Assembly: GCF_001027285.1 (NCBI RefSeq)
Contig: NZ_CP011509.1
Coordinates: 1,248,501-1,312,500, forward strand
Direction of reading: 5' to 3'
DNA: 64,000 nt
Origin: Archangium gephyra
Lineage (GTDB): Bacteria > Myxococcota > Myxococcia > Myxococcales > Myxococcaceae
Part shown: positions 16,014-23,648 of the stretch, piece after piece
Layout: each line of letters begins with the position of its first letter
Position numbering within the stretch: position 1 is the first letter of the stretch
Translations under genes and position numbers: made by a program
Notes under the pieces: model-generated
What the model saw: only the letters and a program-made list of their open reading frames with translations
Told to the model about the DNA's origin: nothing
Databases searched by the model: none

Positions 16014-17357
16014 ATGCCGGGATCGAGCGGGCTCGCAGGTCTGAGGGCGGTGCTGTGTGTTGTGTGGGTGGGGGCGTGGGGCTGTGCCACGGGCAACCAC
16101 GCGGCCGCATCCCCCAGCACACTCTCAACAGCCTGCGAGCAGGGGACTGCCCACAGTTGTTTCCTTCTCGGCTTGCGCTACGAGGACGGCACCGGAGTGG
16201 CGAAGGACGAGCGCCGGGCCGCCGCATTGTATGAGCAGGCCTGCACCGGTGGCGTGGCGGAGGGGTGCTACAACCTCGGCTTGCTCTACATGAATGGCTG
16301 GGGAGTGGCGAAGGAGCAACGCCGCGCCACCGAGCTGTTCGAGCAGGCCTGCACCGGTGGCGTGGCACGGGGATGCCACAACCTCGGCGTGCGCTACGAG
16401 CAGGGCCGCGAAGTGCCCAGGGACGAGCGCCGGGCCGCCGCATTGTATGAGCAGGCCTGCACCGGTGGCGTGGTGGAGGGGTGCTTCAGCCTCGGCGTGC
16501 TCCACAACGATGGGCGCGGAGTGACGAAGGACGAGCGCCGCGCCGCCACGCTGTTCGAGCAGTCCTGCAGCGGCGGAGATGCCAATGGATGCTCCAACCT
16601 CGGCGTGCTCCACGCCGAGGGCCGCGGAGTGGCGAAGGACGAGCGCCGCGCCGCCGAACTGTATGAGCGGGCCTGCACCGGTGGACAGGCGATGGCGTGC
16701 TTCAACCTCGGCGCGCTCTACCGGGATGGGCTCGGAGTGGCGAAGGACGAGCGCCGGGCCGCCGCGCTGTATGAGCAGGCCTGCACGGGAGGAGATGCCG
16801 GGGGGTGCCACAGCCTGGGCTGGCGCTATGCGGAGGGCCGGGGCGTGGAGAAGGACGAGCACCGCGCCGCCGCGCTGTATGAGCAGGCCTGCGCGGGAGG
16901 AGAGGCCAGGGGGTGCTCCGACCTCGGCTTGCTCTACCTGCGAGGCCGGGGCGTGGAGAAGGACGAGCGCCGCGCCGTCACGCTGGTGGAGCAGGCCTGC
17001 TCCCTGGGACTGGCACAGGCGTGCTTCAACCTCGGCATGTTCTATCTTGAGGGTCTGGGGGTAGCGAAGGACGAGCGCCGCGCGGCCGCGCTGTTAGAGC
17101 AGGCCTGTACTGGCGGGGATGGCAAGGCGTGCGCCAACCTCGGCGTGCTCTACCTGCGAGGCCTGGGCGTGGAAAAGGATGAGAGCCGCGCCGCTGCGTT
17201 CTATACGCAGGCCTGCGACAGTGAAGAGGCCCAGGCGTGTGCGAACCTCGGCATGCTCTACAAGGCGGGCGTGGGAGTTCCCAAGGACGAGCGCCGCGCC
17301 GCCGCCCTCCTGGACAAGGCTTGCCGAGCCGGTAACTCCAAGGCCTGCGCTCGCTGA
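16014..17357 (+). CDS. Cys-rich Sel1-repeat lipoprotein (Hcp-like)
   Basis: 447 residues from the ATG at 16014, preceded by AGGGGGA. A lipoprotein-type signal ends at WGC (residue 24). The rest is a half repeat plus about 11 Sel1-like repeats of exactly 36 residues, consensus GVAKDERRAAALYEQACTGG.A.GC.NLG.LY..GR. Each unit carries two Cys (EQAC and GC) placed as in Helicobacter cysteine-rich proteins, where each alpha-alpha hairpin is locked by a disulfide. This suits a secreted, oxidised solenoid that binds proteins. The gene has its own upstream region of about 245 bp and no clear operon partner. Confidence 0.9.
   Translation: MPGSSGLAGLRAVLCVVWVGAWGCATGNHAAASPSTLSTACEQGTAHSCFLLGLRYEDGTGVAKDERRAAALYEQACTGGVAEGCYNLGLLYMNGWGVAKEQRRATELFEQACTGGVARGCHNLGVRYEQGREVPRDERRAAALYEQACTGGVVEGCFSLGVLHNDGRGVTKDERRAATLFEQSCSGGDANGCSNLGVLHAEGRGVAKDERRAAELYERACTGGQAMACFNLGALYRDGLGVAKDERRAAALYEQACTGGDAGGCHSLGWRYAEGRGVEKDEHRAAALYEQACAGGEARGCSDLGLLYLRGRGVEKDERRAVTLVEQACSLGLAQACFNLGMFYLEGLGVAKDERRAAALLEQACTGGDGKACANLGVLYLRGLGVEKDESRAAAFYTQACDSEEAQACANLGMLYKAGVGVPKDERRAAALLDKACRAGNSKACAR
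16197..17356 (+). repeat. 108-bp tandem DNA repeat inside the Sel1 gene
   Basis: The coding sequence repeats every 108 bp, matching the 36-residue protein unit; for example GTGGCG(A)AGGA recurs at 16197 and 16305. Neighbouring units are similar at the DNA level (GACGAGCGCCG(C/G)GCCGCC recurs almost unchanged), so unit gain or loss by recombination is plausible. Sequence diverges more in the last three units. Confidence 0.85.
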
Positions 17358-17402
17358 GACCTCAATTGCTTCCAACCACTTCCACCTGCTTCGCCCGTCA
17401 GG

Positions 17403-17720
17403 TCACCAATCCCGCGGCCACGGGTACGCCTCGAGCTTCTCGGCGAGCGCATCGCGCGTCGGCGCTTCGATGAACACGCGCCCGGTGGGCTTGCCGAGCG
17501 CGTAGTGCTGCTCCGGCGTCCAGAGGCCGCGTTCATCCATCGATGCCTTGGCGGCCACTTCGGCTTCGGTGGGCTCCACGACCAGCTCTCGCACCCGGAA
17601 GACGCCGTCTTGCTCGACGACGGCGATGGTGGGATGCGGTGAGCCAAAGGTGAACGGCAGCTTCCCGGCGCGCAGGAGCGCGAGCGCGCGAGGCTTGCCA
17701 AGCGGAGCGATGGGGGCCAT
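17403..17720 (-). CDS. Hypothetical protein
   Basis: 105 residues, soluble, with no signal peptide or recognised domain. The N-terminal half looks like a small beta-sheet (FTFGSPHPTIAVVEQDGVFRVRELV), followed by a helix (EPTEAEVAAKASMDERG) and a C-terminal helix (TRDALAEKLEAYPWPRDW). I take the ATG at 17720 because the reading frame further upstream is implausible. Codon use (high G/C third positions) fits a real gene. It is convergent with the Sel1 gene (45-nt gap) and divergent from the alpha/beta hydrolase gene. Function unknown. Confidence 0.6.
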   Translation of the reverse strand: MAPIAPLGKPRALALLRAGKLPFTFGSPHPTIAVVEQDGVFRVRELVVEPTEAEVAAKASMDERGLWTPEQHYALGKPTGRVFIEAPTRDALAEKLEAYPWPRDW

Positions 17721-17846
17721 GGACCCCGCATCTAAGCACCAAAGACCCCAGGTTCCGAAGAGCCTGGAGCCCGCCTGGCTCCTCTGCCCATGTCCCGGCA
17801 CCGTGGCTACCGGCTCCTGTACAATGAAGTCTCGGGAGGAACACCC

Positions 17847-18851
17847 ATGGAGCGAGCCCTCCGGAGAGCCGGGTTCACCGAGCGCACGTTCGACACCGGA
17901 GAGGTGAAGCTCAACTACGCCGAGGGCCCTGCCTCGGGCCCTCCGTTGCTGCTCATCCCCGGCCAGTCGATGCCCTGGCAGAGCTACCAGCGCGTGTTAC
18001 CGGAACTGTCCCGCCGCTTCCGCGTCTTCGCCGTGGACGTGCGGGGCCATGGCCGTTCCGGGTGGACGCCGGGCCGGTACACCTTCCAGAACATGGGCCG
18101 GGATTTCGCCGCGCTGCTGCGAGACGTCATCCGTGCGCCCGCGATCGTTTCGGGCAACTCGTCCGGTGGCGTCATCGCGGTGTGGCTCGCGGCGTACGCA
18201 CCGGATCTGGTGCGCGGCATCATCCCCGAGGACCCTCCGCTCTTCAGTTGCGAGTGGCCGCGCCTGCGCGACGACACGTGGGTCTACAAGTTCTTCGAGG
18301 TCTGCGTGGAGACGCTCGCGCGCCCGGAAGGAAAGGACCTCGCGGGCTTCTTCTCGCGTCTGGAGATTCCCGTCCAGGGCGACGGCCGCCTCATGAAGTT
18401 CCCGAGGCCCCTGGCCGTGCTCGTGGGGGCGCTCATCCGCGGGTATCGCCTGCTGCGCCCCACGGGGCCGGTGGAGCTGCCTTTCCTGCCGCTGCAGGTC
18501 CGGCTCTTCGTGAAGGGACTCTCGGAGTATGACCCGGAGTTCACCCGCGCCTTCCTGGATGGCAGTCCCGGCGAGGGCTTCAGCCATGAGGAGGCACTGA
18601 AGCGGGTGAAGTGCCCCCTGCTGCTGCTCCAGGCCCACTCCTTCCGGCATCCCACGCTGGGGCTCGTCGGAGCCATGGACGACGCGGACGTGCGGCGCGT
18701 GCTCTCGCTCGTGCCCCATGCCGAGCACGTGTTGCTCTCGGCGGCCCACCAGATTCATGTGGATCAGCCGAAGCGGTTCATCGCCGAGGTCGTCCGTTTC
18801 GCGTCGGCGCTCGAGAGCGCGGACCGGCGGCGCGAGCCCCCGGCTGCCTGA
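17847..18851 (+). CDS. Alpha/beta-fold hydrolase
   Basis: 334 residues, cytosolic. The fold is clear: oxyanion region PPLLLIPGQSMPW, conserved VDVRGHGRSGWTPGRY, nucleophile elbow GNSSGG (G-x-S-x-G), a cap domain in the middle, an acid-bearing strand near LLQAHS, and the catalytic His in SAAHQIHVDQP close to the C-terminus. Members include esterases, epoxide hydrolases and C-C bond hydrolases; the substrate is not predictable. The ATG at 17847 has GGAGG about 5 nt upstream. The gene stands alone on its strand, so it is probably monocistronic. Confidence 0.85.
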   Translation: MERALRRAGFTERTFDTGEVKLNYAEGPASGPPLLLIPGQSMPWQSYQRVLPELSRRFRVFAVDVRGHGRSGWTPGRYTFQNMGRDFAALLRDVIRAPAIVSGNSSGGVIAVWLAAYAPDLVRGIIPEDPPLFSCEWPRLRDDTWVYKFFEVCVETLARPEGKDLAGFFSRLEIPVQGDGRLMKFPRPLAVLVGALIRGYRLLRPTGPVELPFLPLQVRLFVKGLSEYDPEFTRAFLDGSPGEGFSHEEALKRVKCPLLLLQAHSFRHPTLGLVGAMDDADVRRVLSLVPHAEHVLLSAAHQIHVDQPKRFIAEVVRFASALESADRRREPPAA

Positions 18852-18925
18852 GTCTCCCCTGGGGTCAACGGCGGAGCCACCGGGCCTCGTCCACTTCGGC
18901 GAGGTCCGGCGGCTTCAGCTCCCTG

Positions 18926-19291
18926 CTAGCAGAGCCCGGCCCAGCGGACGTACATGTCGCCGATGTTGCTGCAGGTATAGCCACTGGGGCAGGTGGGATA
19001 GCCACGAACCCAGTACTCGCCATTCGACCAGAACACCTGGCTGTTCGTGTCGAAGTGGTTGCCGTAATGCAGCGTCTTGATGAGGATGCTGGACGTGGAC
19101 GGCGCCGAGTAGAGGCCGAGATCGCCCCAGCACACCATGTAGACGGCCTGCTGGCGGACTCCACGCTCCGGCTCGGCCGAGGGCTGCTGCTCCGCCTCCG
19201 CCGTCATCTCCTCGGGCGCGCCACCGCACCCCAGACCGAACAGCGTGGCACCCCCAACAAGACACACGAGCCTTCGCAGGTTCTTCTTCAT
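18926..19291 (-). CDS. Small SH3-like lipoprotein
   Basis: 121 residues. Signal MKKNLRRLVCLVGGATLFGLGC with the lipobox Cys at about residue 22, an acidic Glu/Gln linker, then a compact domain of about 70 residues: VCWGDLGLYSAPSTSSILI, HYGNHFDTNSQVFWSNG, YWVRGY, DMYVRWAGLC. The order resembles a bacterial SH3 domain, with paired cysteines. Such domains bind cell-wall peptides or act as surface modules. The start is fixed by the signal peptide. It is divergent from the M57 protease gene; the 227-bp region between them is AT-richer than its surroundings and probably holds both promoters. Function otherwise unknown. Confidence 0.75.
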   Translation of the reverse strand: MKKNLRRLVCLVGGATLFGLGCGGAPEEMTAEAEQQPSAEPERGVRQQAVYMVCWGDLGLYSAPSTSSILIKTLHYGNHFDTNSQVFWSNGEYWVRGYPTCPSGYTCSNIGDMYVRWAGLC

Positions 19292-19518
19292 CGGATGTTC
19301 TCTCCGTGGGTGAGAATGACGCCCCGTGTCGTGAGCGGCCCAGGGCTCCCACGCGAAGGGATTGATCCGACGCGAACCTCTTGGATCTCCGCACCACACC
19401 GCCCACGAGGGCGTTCTTCCATTTTTATTGGTTAATCCGGTCTCACTGGTATTCCCGAGTGGAATCTTCTAGAAAGTCGATCGTGGGAGAACCGCTTCAG
19501 GGCTGGAAGGAAACGAGC

Positions 19519-20295
19519 ATGTTCAAGAGAGCGGCAGTCCTCGTGGTGAGCTGTGGCGCGGTGCTGGCTGGCTGCGGTGCCGACCCGCGGGCCGAGAACC
19601 AGGAGATCATCTCCAACCTGGTCGAGGCCGGGTTTCAGGCCGGCGACATCATGGTCGTCGAGGATGATGTGTACGTGGGGCGCGACGCTCACGTGACGCT
19701 CCAGGCGTCCCGCGAGATGCTCCAGCCCGGCGAGGGGAGCGCGGAGCAATACAGGACGACCAATCTCGTCAGCACCTCCCTCGTGACGAAGATCTGCGTC
19801 AACCCCACCTCCACGTTCAACAGCTTCAGCCGGCTCAGCCAGGGGCTCGATCTGGCGCTCCAGAACTACAATGAATTGGGGCTCTGCTTCACCATGGCGC
19901 GGGGACCGGCCACCGGCTGCAGCGCGACCATCACCATGCAGACCGTCTCCGGCACCGGTGGCTCCTCGGGATACCCCTCGGGTGGCAAGCCCTACGGTAC
20001 CGTCAATATCGGCACCGGGCTGGTGAACTACCCCGTTGACGTGGCCGAGCACGTCATCACCCACGAGCTGGGCCACGCGCTCGGTCTCCGCCACTCGGAC
20101 TACTACAACCAGGTCATCAGCTGCGGCAGCGGCACCAACGAAGGCACCGCCGGTGTGGGGGCCATCCTCATCCCTGGCACGCCGAGCACGTCCACGGTGG
20201 GCCAGTCGCTCATGAACGCCTGCTTCCGCACGACCGAGACCGGCGAGCTCACCAGCACCGATATCATTGCGTTGAGATACCTCTACGGTTGCTGA
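19519..20295 (+). CDS. HEIGH-type metalloprotease (M57-like) lipoprotein
   Basis: 258 residues. Lipoprotein signal MFKRAAVLVVSCGAVLAGC (Cys 19). The zinc site HELGHALGLRHSD (HExxHxxGxxHxD, metzincin type) is near residues 182-194, followed by a Met-turn-like SLMNAC. The propeptide-like N-terminal region (EIISNLVEAGFQAGDIMVVED, VYVGRDAHVT) is typical of the myxobacterial dual-action HEIGH metallopeptidases. The mature domain has six cysteines. It is probably a secreted, lipid-anchored protease, possibly used in predation or fruiting. The start is set by the signal peptide; longer in-frame starts give no export signal. Monocistronic as far as can be seen. Confidence 0.9.
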   Translation: MFKRAAVLVVSCGAVLAGCGADPRAENQEIISNLVEAGFQAGDIMVVEDDVYVGRDAHVTLQASREMLQPGEGSAEQYRTTNLVSTSLVTKICVNPTSTFNSFSRLSQGLDLALQNYNELGLCFTMARGPATGCSATITMQTVSGTGGSSGYPSGGKPYGTVNIGTGLVNYPVDVAEHVITHELGHALGLRHSDYYNQVISCGSGTNEGTAGVGAILIPGTPSTSTVGQSLMNACFRTTETGELTSTDIIALRYLYGC

Positions 20296-20349
20296 GCGGA
20301 GTGCGTCACCGGGGGCCGCGGCCGAGGCCCCGCTCAACGGGCTGGAGCG

Positions 20350-21597
20350 CTAGACGTCCCAGGCGACCTCGAGGCTCTCGTGCCTGCGGACGGTGACGTT
20401 CTTCAGGAAGCCCGGCTTCTGCCCCGGCACGAGCCGGAGCCCCGGGAGACTCCGGAGCAGGGCCTCCAAGGCCAGGCGTGCCTCGAGCCGTGCGAGCGGC
20501 GCACCGATGCAGAAATGGAGGCCCTGGCCGAAGGCGAGGTGCTTCTTGACGTCGGGCCGCCGCGGGTCGAAACGCTCCGGCTCGTGGAACCGGGCCTCGT
20601 CGCGGTTGGCCGACGCGTAGACGATCCGGATGTGGGCTCCCTTGGGAATGGAGACTCCTCCAAGCTCCACCGCCTCCAGCGCCGTGCGGAACATGGCATG
20701 CACGGGAGAGGTCATCCGCAGCGCCTCCTCGACCGCGCCCGCGATGAGGCCCGGGTCGTCCCGAAGTGCCCGCAGCTGCTCCGGATGGTGGAGCAGGAGC
20801 TCCACCGCTCCCACGATGAGGCCCGCGGTCGTCTCGTGACCCGCGAAGTGCACCTGCATCAGCAGGCTCACGAGCTCCGCCATGCTCATGGGCGGCGTCA
20901 TCCCCTGCGCCCCGGTGACGATGTCGCTCAGCAGATCCTCCCGGGGAGCCGTCTTCCGCTCCTCGAGCGCCGAGGCGAGGTAGCGCTGGAAGTCGACCAC
21001 GCCTCGCGCGCACGCGACCTGGTGCTCGACGGGGCCATGCGCCGCGAGGACCGTGGACAAGTCGTCGGACCAGCGCCGGAACCTGTGGATGTCCGAGCGG
21101 GGGATGCCGAGAATCTCCGCGATGATGCTGGACGACAGCGGATGGGCGAACCGGAGGAACAGGTCCGCCCGCCCCTCGTGCCTGAAGGAGTGGAGGAGCT
21201 CGTCCACGCGCGTGCGGATGAAGGGCTCCAGCTCCGTGAGGCGCCGCCCGGTGAAGGCCTTGCTGACGAGGCTCCGGAAGCGCGTATGCGCTGGCGGATC
21301 ATTGTCGACGAGGCTGGGCACCAGGGGGTAGCCACCCATCAGCACGGTGACCACCTCCGGCGGCATCGTCGCGGCTCCCACCGTGATGGACTCGGCGGAC
21401 GAGAAGCGCGCGGTATCGGCGACCACGGCGCTGATGTCCGCATGGCGCGTCACCACCCACGAGCTCAGCGCCGGGCTGAAGAACACCGGCTCCTCCCGCC
21501 GTGCACGCGCGAGGAACGGGTGGGGCTCCTCGAGCTGGGGAGAGTCGAGCGGGTGGTACTCGGACCCGAGTCCTGAAGGGGCGTTGGTCTTGGACAT
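20350..21597 (-). CDS. Cytochrome P450
   Basis: 415 residues, soluble bacterial type. The heme-binding signature FGQGLHFCIGAPLARLEARL (FxxGxHxCxG) is near residues 345-364, the I-helix oxygen motif AGHETTAG near residue 238, and the K-helix ExxR in EEALRMTSP. ASANRDEARFHEPERFD is the usual PERF-type segment. The enzyme is a haem monooxygenase that needs ferredoxin and reductase partners; none is adjacent. It lies 57 nt downstream of the RCC1 lipoprotein gene on the same strand, without an obvious functional link. Substrate unknown. It lies 11 kb from the VioB-like pair, too far to claim one pathway. Confidence 0.95.
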   Translation of the reverse strand: MSKTNAPSGLGSEYHPLDSPQLEEPHPFLARARREEPVFFSPALSSWVVTRHADISAVVADTARFSSAESITVGAATMPPEVVTVLMGGYPLVPSLVDNDPPAHTRFRSLVSKAFTGRRLTELEPFIRTRVDELLHSFRHEGRADLFLRFAHPLSSSIIAEILGIPRSDIHRFRRWSDDLSTVLAAHGPVEHQVACARGVVDFQRYLASALEERKTAPREDLLSDIVTGAQGMTPPMSMAELVSLLMQVHFAGHETTAGLIVGAVELLLHHPEQLRALRDDPGLIAGAVEEALRMTSPVHAMFRTALEAVELGGVSIPKGAHIRIVYASANRDEARFHEPERFDPRRPDVKKHLAFGQGLHFCIGAPLARLEARLALEALLRSLPGLRLVPGQKPGFLKNVTVRRHESLEVAWDV

Positions 21598-21654
21598 ACG
21601 TGCGATGACCTCGAAGGTTCGTGGAGCGGGGAGATCATCGCGCGGTCTTCCGGC

Positions 21655-23397
21655 TCAGGGCAGGGCGACCTTCAAGGGAGCGCAGTTGCCCGTGCCCCCC
21701 TGGTCCGTGCCTTTCTGGTAGATGACGCCGTCTCCCCAACCCCAGACCGTGCCATCCAGGAGGAAGACCTGGGCGTACCGTTCGCCGATGCTCACCCCCG
21801 ACACACCCGTGAGGCCACTGATCGGAGCCGGCAGGGCGCCGTAGTTCACCGTCGGAGACGTGCAGTTGGGTTGGAAGTTGAAGTCTCCCCAGCTCCAGGC
21901 CGTGCCCTGGGTTCGCTCGAGCGCCACCGCATGGGCCGGGCCCGCGAAGACGGAGAAGGTCCCCGTGCTCCACAGGTACGTCCGCGCCGGCGTCGGATGG
22001 TGGCTCCCGAGGGCATCACCCAGCGGTCCAAAGCCCCAGCCCCACAGCTCCCGCGTGCCGCGAATCGCCAGGGAGAAGGAGTCGCTCGCGGCGATGGAGG
22101 TCACTCCCGTCATCGCCGCCACCTTGATGGGAACGGAGCTCGCAATGGTCGTCCCGTTGCCCAGGCACCCCATGGAGTTGTCACCCCAGGTCCATACCGT
22201 GCCGTCGTTCCTGAGCACGAGCGAGTGGTTCCTGCCCGCGGCGAGCGCCGTCACGCCCGTCAGGGTCCCCACCCGCACCGGGCGGGTCCGGTTGATGCGC
22301 GTGCCGTCGCCGAGCTGCCCGCGGGAGTTGTCCCCCCAGGCCCAGACCGTGCCGTCACTCCTGAGCGCCAGGACATGGCTCCTGCCCGCGGCGAGCGCCG
22401 TCACGCTCGTCAGGCCAGACACCTGGACGGGGTTCGCGCTCGTGGTGGTGGTCCCGTTGCCGAGCACTCCCGTGCTGTTGCCACCCCACGCCCACACGGT
22501 CCCATCCGTGCGCAGCGCCAGGGAGGAGTCGCTCGTCGCATGCACCGACTTCACGCCGGAGAGGAGCGTGGCCTGGACGGGAAGCGTGCTCACATACATC
22601 GAGGCGCCCGCGCCCAGCTGCGAGGAGTAGTTGTCACCCCAGCCCCAGAGGGTCCCGTCCGCGCGCAAGGCGAGCGAGTGCATGCTCCCCGACGCGACGC
22701 TGGTGGCCTTGGCGCCGCTCACGTACGGCGGGGCCGGCGTGAAGACGAGATCATCGCGATCATCGTAGCCCCCGAGGGTGCAAGGACTCGCGGTTCCGCC
22801 CCGGCGCAGCGCGGCGCGGACGGCCTGCACCTTCGAGCCCGCCGGAACCGTGAAGGTGGCCTTGAGGGTCTGTAGCGAGCGGGCGGCGCCCGTTGGCGTC
22901 AGGGTGGTGAGCAACGTCCAGGAAGGGCTGGTCACGGACGAGGAGGCGTAGAGGTCCAGGAAGTTGGCTTGCGGCGTCACGGGCATCTGGACCGTGACTT
23001 CGATGCTCGCCGGCCGGCCCTGGGTCAACGGCGTCTGGTCCTCGGTGAAGACGCGCACCTTGCTGATCCACTCGTCGTCCATATACGAGCCCAGCTCGCC
23101 ATCCAGGCACGTCCCGCCCAGGGTGCTGGGCGCGTAGTACTCGGTGATGACCTGACCGCGGCCATCTAGATACTTGTACGGGTCGCAGTTCCAGGTCAGG
23201 CCGTCGCACTTGAAGGCCTTCAGGGTGGAGTCGTAGGCCGCGGAGATGGTGTCGGTGATCGGCGCCCGGGCCACGCCGGGCAGCTCCTCGCCCACGCCCG
23301 GAGCCGCGGGGTCCGGCGCGCCACAGGCCGCCAGGAGGAGGGTTCCCAGCAGCCCGGCCCACTTCTTCTTCACAATGCCATTCCCAATCGACTGCAT
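21655..23397 (-). CDS. RCC1-repeat lipoprotein with jelly-roll-like domain
   Basis: 580 residues. Lipoprotein signal with lipobox LLAAC near residue 25. Residues ~45-220 form a beta domain (AAYDSTLKAFKC ... GGTCLDGELGSYMDDEW ... NFLDLYASSSV ... YDDRDDLVF) that is also present in the divergent neighbour at 23646. Residues ~225-580 hold about seven RCC1-type propeller blades such as ALAAGRSHVLALRSDGTVWAWGDNSRGQLGDGT. RCC1 propellers of myxobacteria are usually surface or secreted binding proteins. The ATG at 23397 gives the signal peptide a basic N-region (IVKKKW). It is followed by the P450 gene. Ligand unknown. Confidence 0.88.
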   Translation of the reverse strand: MQSIGNGIVKKKWAGLLGTLLLAACGAPDPAAPGVGEELPGVARAPITDTISAAYDSTLKAFKCDGLTWNCDPYKYLDGRGQVITEYYAPSTLGGTCLDGELGSYMDDEWISKVRVFTEDQTPLTQGRPASIEVTVQMPVTPQANFLDLYASSSVTSPSWTLLTTLTPTGAARSLQTLKATFTVPAGSKVQAVRAALRRGGTASPCTLGGYDDRDDLVFTPAPPYVSGAKATSVASGSMHSLALRADGTLWGWGDNYSSQLGAGASMYVSTLPVQATLLSGVKSVHATSDSSLALRTDGTVWAWGGNSTGVLGNGTTTTSANPVQVSGLTSVTALAAGRSHVLALRSDGTVWAWGDNSRGQLGDGTRINRTRPVRVGTLTGVTALAAGRNHSLVLRNDGTVWTWGDNSMGCLGNGTTIASSVPIKVAAMTGVTSIAASDSFSLAIRGTRELWGWGFGPLGDALGSHHPTPARTYLWSTGTFSVFAGPAHAVALERTQGTAWSWGDFNFQPNCTSPTVNYGALPAPISGLTGVSGVSIGERYAQVFLLDGTVWGWGDGVIYQKGTDQGGTGNCAPLKVALP

Positions 23398-23632
23398 GTG
23401 CCGTCCTCGGTGATACGGCGGGCGTTCCAGGAACAACCCGCCATCGTGTTGAGATGGGAAACAACGGGAAGTCCGACGGGATATTCATCCACCGCGGAGT
23501 TCTGGCCCGTGCCTCCCGGGCACGCTGATTTTCCGAGAACCCGGGAAATGTCAGTCCCCTCCCTATAACCGTCACGCCCGGGACCGGGTGTTGGCACCGC
23601 GACCTCATGGCCGCGGCCAACGACGACAACGA

Positions 23633-23648
23633 AGGGGGACATCATTTG
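23633..23648 (+). promoter_or_regulatory. Ribosome site and TTG start deciding the 23646 gene
   Basis: AGGGGG at 23633-23638 stands 7 nt before a TTG at 23646-23648. Starting there gives a clean lipoprotein signal (NKRFSRNVSALALGAGLAVGC). The upstream in-frame ATG at 23607 would put an acidic stretch (DDNEGGHH) in front of the signal peptide, which is unlikely for an exported protein. Confidence 0.6.

Noticed and set aside
16197-17356. Tandem repeats that could suggest a CRISPR array or satellite
   Set aside because: The period is 108 bp, the frame stays open throughout, and the units encode Sel1 repeats.
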